Part shown: in pieces, positions 5,769 to 7,569 of the stretch | How positions within the stretch are numbered: position 1 is the stretch's first letter | Layout: every line of letters begins with the position of its first letter | NCBI GenBank assembly: GCA_030591625.1 | Contig: JAUVAR010000115.1 | Location: 1-7,569, forward strand | Reading direction: 5' to 3' | DNA length: 7,569 nucleotides | Origin: Candidatus Zixiibacteriota bacterium | Lineage (GTDB): Bacteria > Zixibacteria > MSB-5A5 > GN15 > FEB-12 | Notes under the pieces: generated by a model | The model's database searches: none | Told to the model about the DNA's origin: nothing | Seen by the model: only the letters and a program-made list of their open reading frames with translations | Position numbers and translations under genes: made by a program

Positions 5769-5814
5769 GGGTGGCACGCTCAGGCAACGCAGCTCTGAGC
5801 GTTGTTTGGGCGTG
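5769..5814 (+). repeat. REP-like palindrome, copy 2 (left border of the transposase unit)
   Basis: The same 46-base design as copy 1: GGGTGG head, CACGC/GCGTG foot, wobble-rich middle and ACGC/GCGT inner stem. It also has a competing perfect 8-bp hairpin, ACGCTCAG (5776-5783) with CTGAGCGT (5795-5802), so two mutually exclusive folds are possible. Confidence 0.85.
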
Positions 5815-5835
5815 TTCGACCACTTGTAATATGTT

Positions 5836-6381
5836 ATGAGTAATAGGGTACACTTCAACACACCGTATCACGCTCACGAACTGACATTTTCATGTTATAA
5901 GAATCGTGATTTCCTGATAAACTCACGTTACTGCCAATTTCTACTTGAGTCGATTGTGGCATCCCAAAAGAAACACTCCTTCTCGTTGTGGGCTTATGTG
6001 TTTATGCCAACTCACGTACATTTATTGATCTATCCCCAGTCCAAAGTCTATGATATAGCAAAGATTACACGCAGTATCAAACAGCCTGTTTCTCAACGGG
6101 CGATCGCATTTGTAAGAGATGCTGATCAAAACGAGCTTGACAAGTTCAGAACTATTTCAACAACACGACCTTTCAAATTCTGGCAGTCGGGGGGTGGTTA
6201 TGACAGGAATATTGTTAGTAGGGAGGTTGTGCTAAAAAGCATCAATTATATTCATAGTAATCCTGTAAAGGGAGGATTGGTGAAGCAACCAGAAGATTGG
6301 AAATGGTCTAGTTATTCAGACTGGGCGAAAATTAGTACTGGGCCTCTGGTAATAGATCAAACTGATATCGCTCACTCTTAG
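5836..6381 (+). CDS. REP-associated tyrosine transposase (RAYT), Y1/HUH family
   Basis: A 181-residue single-domain protein of the IS200/IS605 Y1 transposase superfamily, which cuts and joins single-stranded DNA at hairpins. The metal-binding HUH motif is MPTHVHLLI (His60, His62). RAYT-type features follow: FWQSGGGYDR (115-124), then YIHSNPVKGGLV (138-149), where Tyr138 is the likely nucleophile by alignment with other RAYTs, and DWKWSSY (154-160). Near the N-terminus ELTFSCYKNRDFL is the typical first strand. Length is usual for a RAYT and the frame is intact, so the protein is probably functional or only recently lost. There is no clear ribosome site before ATG 5836, suggesting weak expression. 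Adjacent inverted REP palindromes are its expected substrates; genomic copies elsewhere cannot be seen here. Confidence 0.93.
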   Translation: MSNRVHFNTPYHAHELTFSCYKNRDFLINSRYCQFLLESIVASQKKHSFSLWAYVFMPTHVHLLIYPQSKVYDIAKITRSIKQPVSQRAIAFVRDADQNELDKFRTISTTRPFKFWQSGGGYDRNIVSREVVLKSINYIHSNPVKGGLVKQPEDWKWSSYSDWAKISTGPLVIDQTDIAHS

Positions 6382-6384
6382 AAT

Positions 6385-6431
6385 CACGCCCAAACATGTG
6401 GCGAAACGCCCCATGCCTGAGCGTGCCACCC
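6385..6431 (-). repeat. REP-like palindrome, copy 3 (inverted, right border)
   Basis: The reverse complement of the REP design. It keeps GGGTGGCACGCTCAGGCA as head and TGTTTGGGCGTG as tail, but carries a different core: TGGGGCG and CGCCACA pair with one mismatch around a TTT loop. It lies 25 bp downstream of the stop codon of the minus-strand gene at 6457, so it may also form an RNA hairpin at the end of that transcript, though no T-tract follows. Confidence 0.85.
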
Positions 6432-6456
6432 GTCGGTTGAAACAGCAAGTTCTTGT

Positions 6457-7116
6457 TCATAGTTCAAGATTACGAACATAGTCAATGAAAGTGGGAAATA
6501 GCTCCGAATTATTTACGATAATATCCACTTGGCTTTGAACCGTATTGATTTCAAAGTGAAAGTCCATCATCTCCCAAACGGATCGTACACAGGTGGGGAC
6601 ATGTTGACTCTGCTGACAAAAACCATCGATTTCGTTCGCGGCCTTTTCAACTTGAGGGAGCAGTGCACTCGAAAAAGCCCCGATAAACCACAAGTCGAAT
6701 GCATGGAGCCGGCGAGTTGCAGCGTCAATGCGATCTAGAGTTTCCGCACTACAGGGCAGTATCATGTTTCGTTCCGCCAATACTGGAGCAGGATAAATCG
6801 ATCCTAAGAACGCCTCCGCTTTCTTATCAACCCAATCGATGGAAACCAACAACTTATCCGGCCGCACGAAAGCTAGTAATTCCATCCAAACCATGTCTAA
6901 ACGTTCTGACAGGCGGGTCTGATCGCAAAATATTCTGAGATTCCATTCTCCAGCAGGCAGTTTCCAATCTTTGCAAGGGTTGATCGGCACGATATCCCGC
7001 CGGTGTCCGGTGCCTTTTTCTATTAAGTACATACTAATCTCAGGTTCAGCTTTGAGTGACGGTGCAAATATACGCTGAAACCAAGATTTGCCCTGTTCGT
7101 TATTTTCTTCGTTCAT
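6457..7116 (-). CDS. hypothetical protein, cotranscribed with hisS
   Basis: A 219-residue soluble protein that I do not recognise. It starts with a charged segment (MNEENNEQGKSWFQRIF) and has no signal peptide, membrane segment or cysteine-pair motif. The body mixes strands and helices with many Trp, Phe and Leu residues: DWKLPAGEWNLRIFCDQTRLSERLD, LLVSIDWVDKKAEAFLG, a probable helix at LDRIDAATRRLHAFDLWFIGAF and a C-terminal EINTVQSQVDIIVNNSELFPTFIDYVRN. This looks like a compact alpha/beta protein. ATG 7116 is preceded by GAGAGAGGGAT, an acceptable ribosome site. The gene begins 16 bp after the hisS stop on the same strand, so the two are probably one transcript. That does not by itself imply a tRNA-related role. 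Confidence 0.8.
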   Translation of the reverse strand: MNEENNEQGKSWFQRIFAPSLKAEPEISMYLIEKGTGHRRDIVPINPCKDWKLPAGEWNLRIFCDQTRLSERLDMVWMELLAFVRPDKLLVSIDWVDKKAEAFLGSIYPAPVLAERNMILPCSAETLDRIDAATRRLHAFDLWFIGAFSSALLPQVEKAANEIDGFCQQSQHVPTCVRSVWEMMDFHFEINTVQSQVDIIVNNSELFPTFIDYVRNLEL

Positions 7117-7132
7117 ATCCCTCTCTCAAAAT

Positions 7133-7569
7133 CTACTGCTCCAACTTCGCTTGCAGATACTCGATCAGGTTAGCACGTTCGATTGTTTCTTGGAAACCTT
7201 CGGCTTTGAGCCAGTCTTCACGGTCAGATGCTTCGGCCGCCTTGTCTGCACCAAGCGCAAGATTCTTAACCGTTACTTGATTGTTCTCAAATTCATCCGA
7301 ACCAACGATCACCGCAAACGGTATTCCGACTTTGTCGCCATACTTTACCTGCTTCGTCAGATTCTTCGTGTCACCGACAAATATCTCCGAACGAATTCCT
7401 GCCGACCGAAGTGATTTCAAGATTTCCAAATAATCGTTCAGACGATCTTTGTCCATCACCGTTACCAACACTTGCGATGTCGCGCGTTCCATGTCTATCG
7501 CCTTCAGTTCAATCAACGCAGCAAGCAAACGATCTATCCCAATCGATGACCCAACCGCCGGAACTGCCT
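7133..7569 (-). CDS. hisS: histidyl-tRNA synthetase, C-terminal part (runs off right edge)
   Basis: 144 residues are visible, open to the window edge. The first visible stretch, AVPAVGSSIGIDRLLAAL, is class II synthetase motif 3, with the conserved Arg of GIDR that contacts ATP. After a linker comes the HGTP anticodon-binding domain: QVLVTVMDKDRLNDYLEILKSLRSAGIRSEIFVGD, then the typical NLTKQVKYGDKVGIPFAVIVGSDEF and VTVKNL. The protein charges tRNA-His in the cytoplasm. The final 40 residues (ADKAAEASDREDWLKAEGF...) are acidic and helical, as in many bacterial homologues. The catalytic domain, including the HisA and HisB motifs, lies outside the window. Downstream, an unknown gene follows after 16 bp. 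Confidence 0.95.
   Translation of the reverse strand, partial: AVPAVGSSIGIDRLLAALIELKAIDMERATSQVLVTVMDKDRLNDYLEILKSLRSAGIRSEIFVGDTKNLTKQVKYGDKVGIPFAVIVGSDEFENNQVTVKNLALGADKAAEASDREDWLKAEGFQETIERANLIEYLQAKLEQ

Larger units (their letters stand above)
5446..5835. other. intergenic region with two direct REP copies
   Basis: 390 bp between the dehydrogenase stop and the transposase start. It holds a weak possible terminator, a minus-strand protein-like frame (5465-5659), the first REP (5573-5618), a T-tailed hairpin (5667-5692) and the second REP (5769-5814). No convincing promoter or ribosome site for the transposase was found. Confidence 0.65.
5769..6431 (+). mobile_element. REP-RAYT-REP unit
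   Basis: A 663-bp unit in which the transposase gene is enclosed by two REP palindromes in inverted orientation (5769-5814 and 6385-6431). The left palindrome ends 21 bp before the ATG and the right one starts 3 bp after the stop. No target-site duplication is apparent, as expected of HUH/Y1 single-strand transposition. RAYTs are usually single-copy, domesticated relatives of IS200/IS605 transposases that act on REP hairpins in the host chromosome. Confidence 0.75.

Noticed and set aside
5573..5814. Two direct palindrome copies considered as a CRISPR-like array.
   Set aside because: There are only two direct copies 150 bp apart, each a long hairpin, with a third inverted beyond a transposase; this is a REP arrangement and no cas genes are present.

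Overview
The window looks like chromosomal DNA from a Gram-negative, moderately AT-rich bacterium. Two secreted or outer-membrane-type proteins carry signal peptides ending in '-AQ', a pattern common in the FCB superphylum. Shine-Dalgarno sequences and sigma70-like -35/-10 boxes are present, which argues against a typical Bacteroidota. An uncultured FCB lineage such as Zixibacteria is a guess; nothing here fixes the taxonomy.

Left part (1-3103, all minus strand): a membrane polyferredoxin (3103-2057), a class I SAM-dependent methyltransferase (2021-1266) and a divergent MTA/SAH-nucleosidase-like protein (1204-485) lie head to tail with short gaps and may be one operon. A secreted protein then begins at 419 from its own promoter, with almost no 5' leader, and runs off the left edge. 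Upstream of the polyferredoxin gene is an FNR/CRP-type palindrome at about the spacing of a class II activator site.

Middle (3104-5445): a palindrome-rich intergenic region, a strong terminator, a small beta-barrel-like secreted protein (4051-3470, minus) and, divergently, a YahK/CAD-type zinc alcohol dehydrogenase (4444-5445, plus) with a good promoter.

Right part (5446-7569): an intact single-copy REP-associated tyrosine transposase (RAYT, HUH/Y1 family) sits between inverted REP-like palindromes, with one more copy further upstream and a degenerate relative near 3327-3366. On the minus strand a protein-like open frame runs through the first palindrome. The window ends with the C-terminal part of histidyl-tRNA synthetase and, 16 bp downstream of it, an unrecognised 219-residue protein.

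The most interesting element is the REP/RAYT system. Its palindromes share their feet, differ in their loops and show a compensatory base-pair change. The nucleosidase-like protein that lacks the usual catalytic aspartate next to a methyltransferase, and the FNR-like promoter, are also worth checking.
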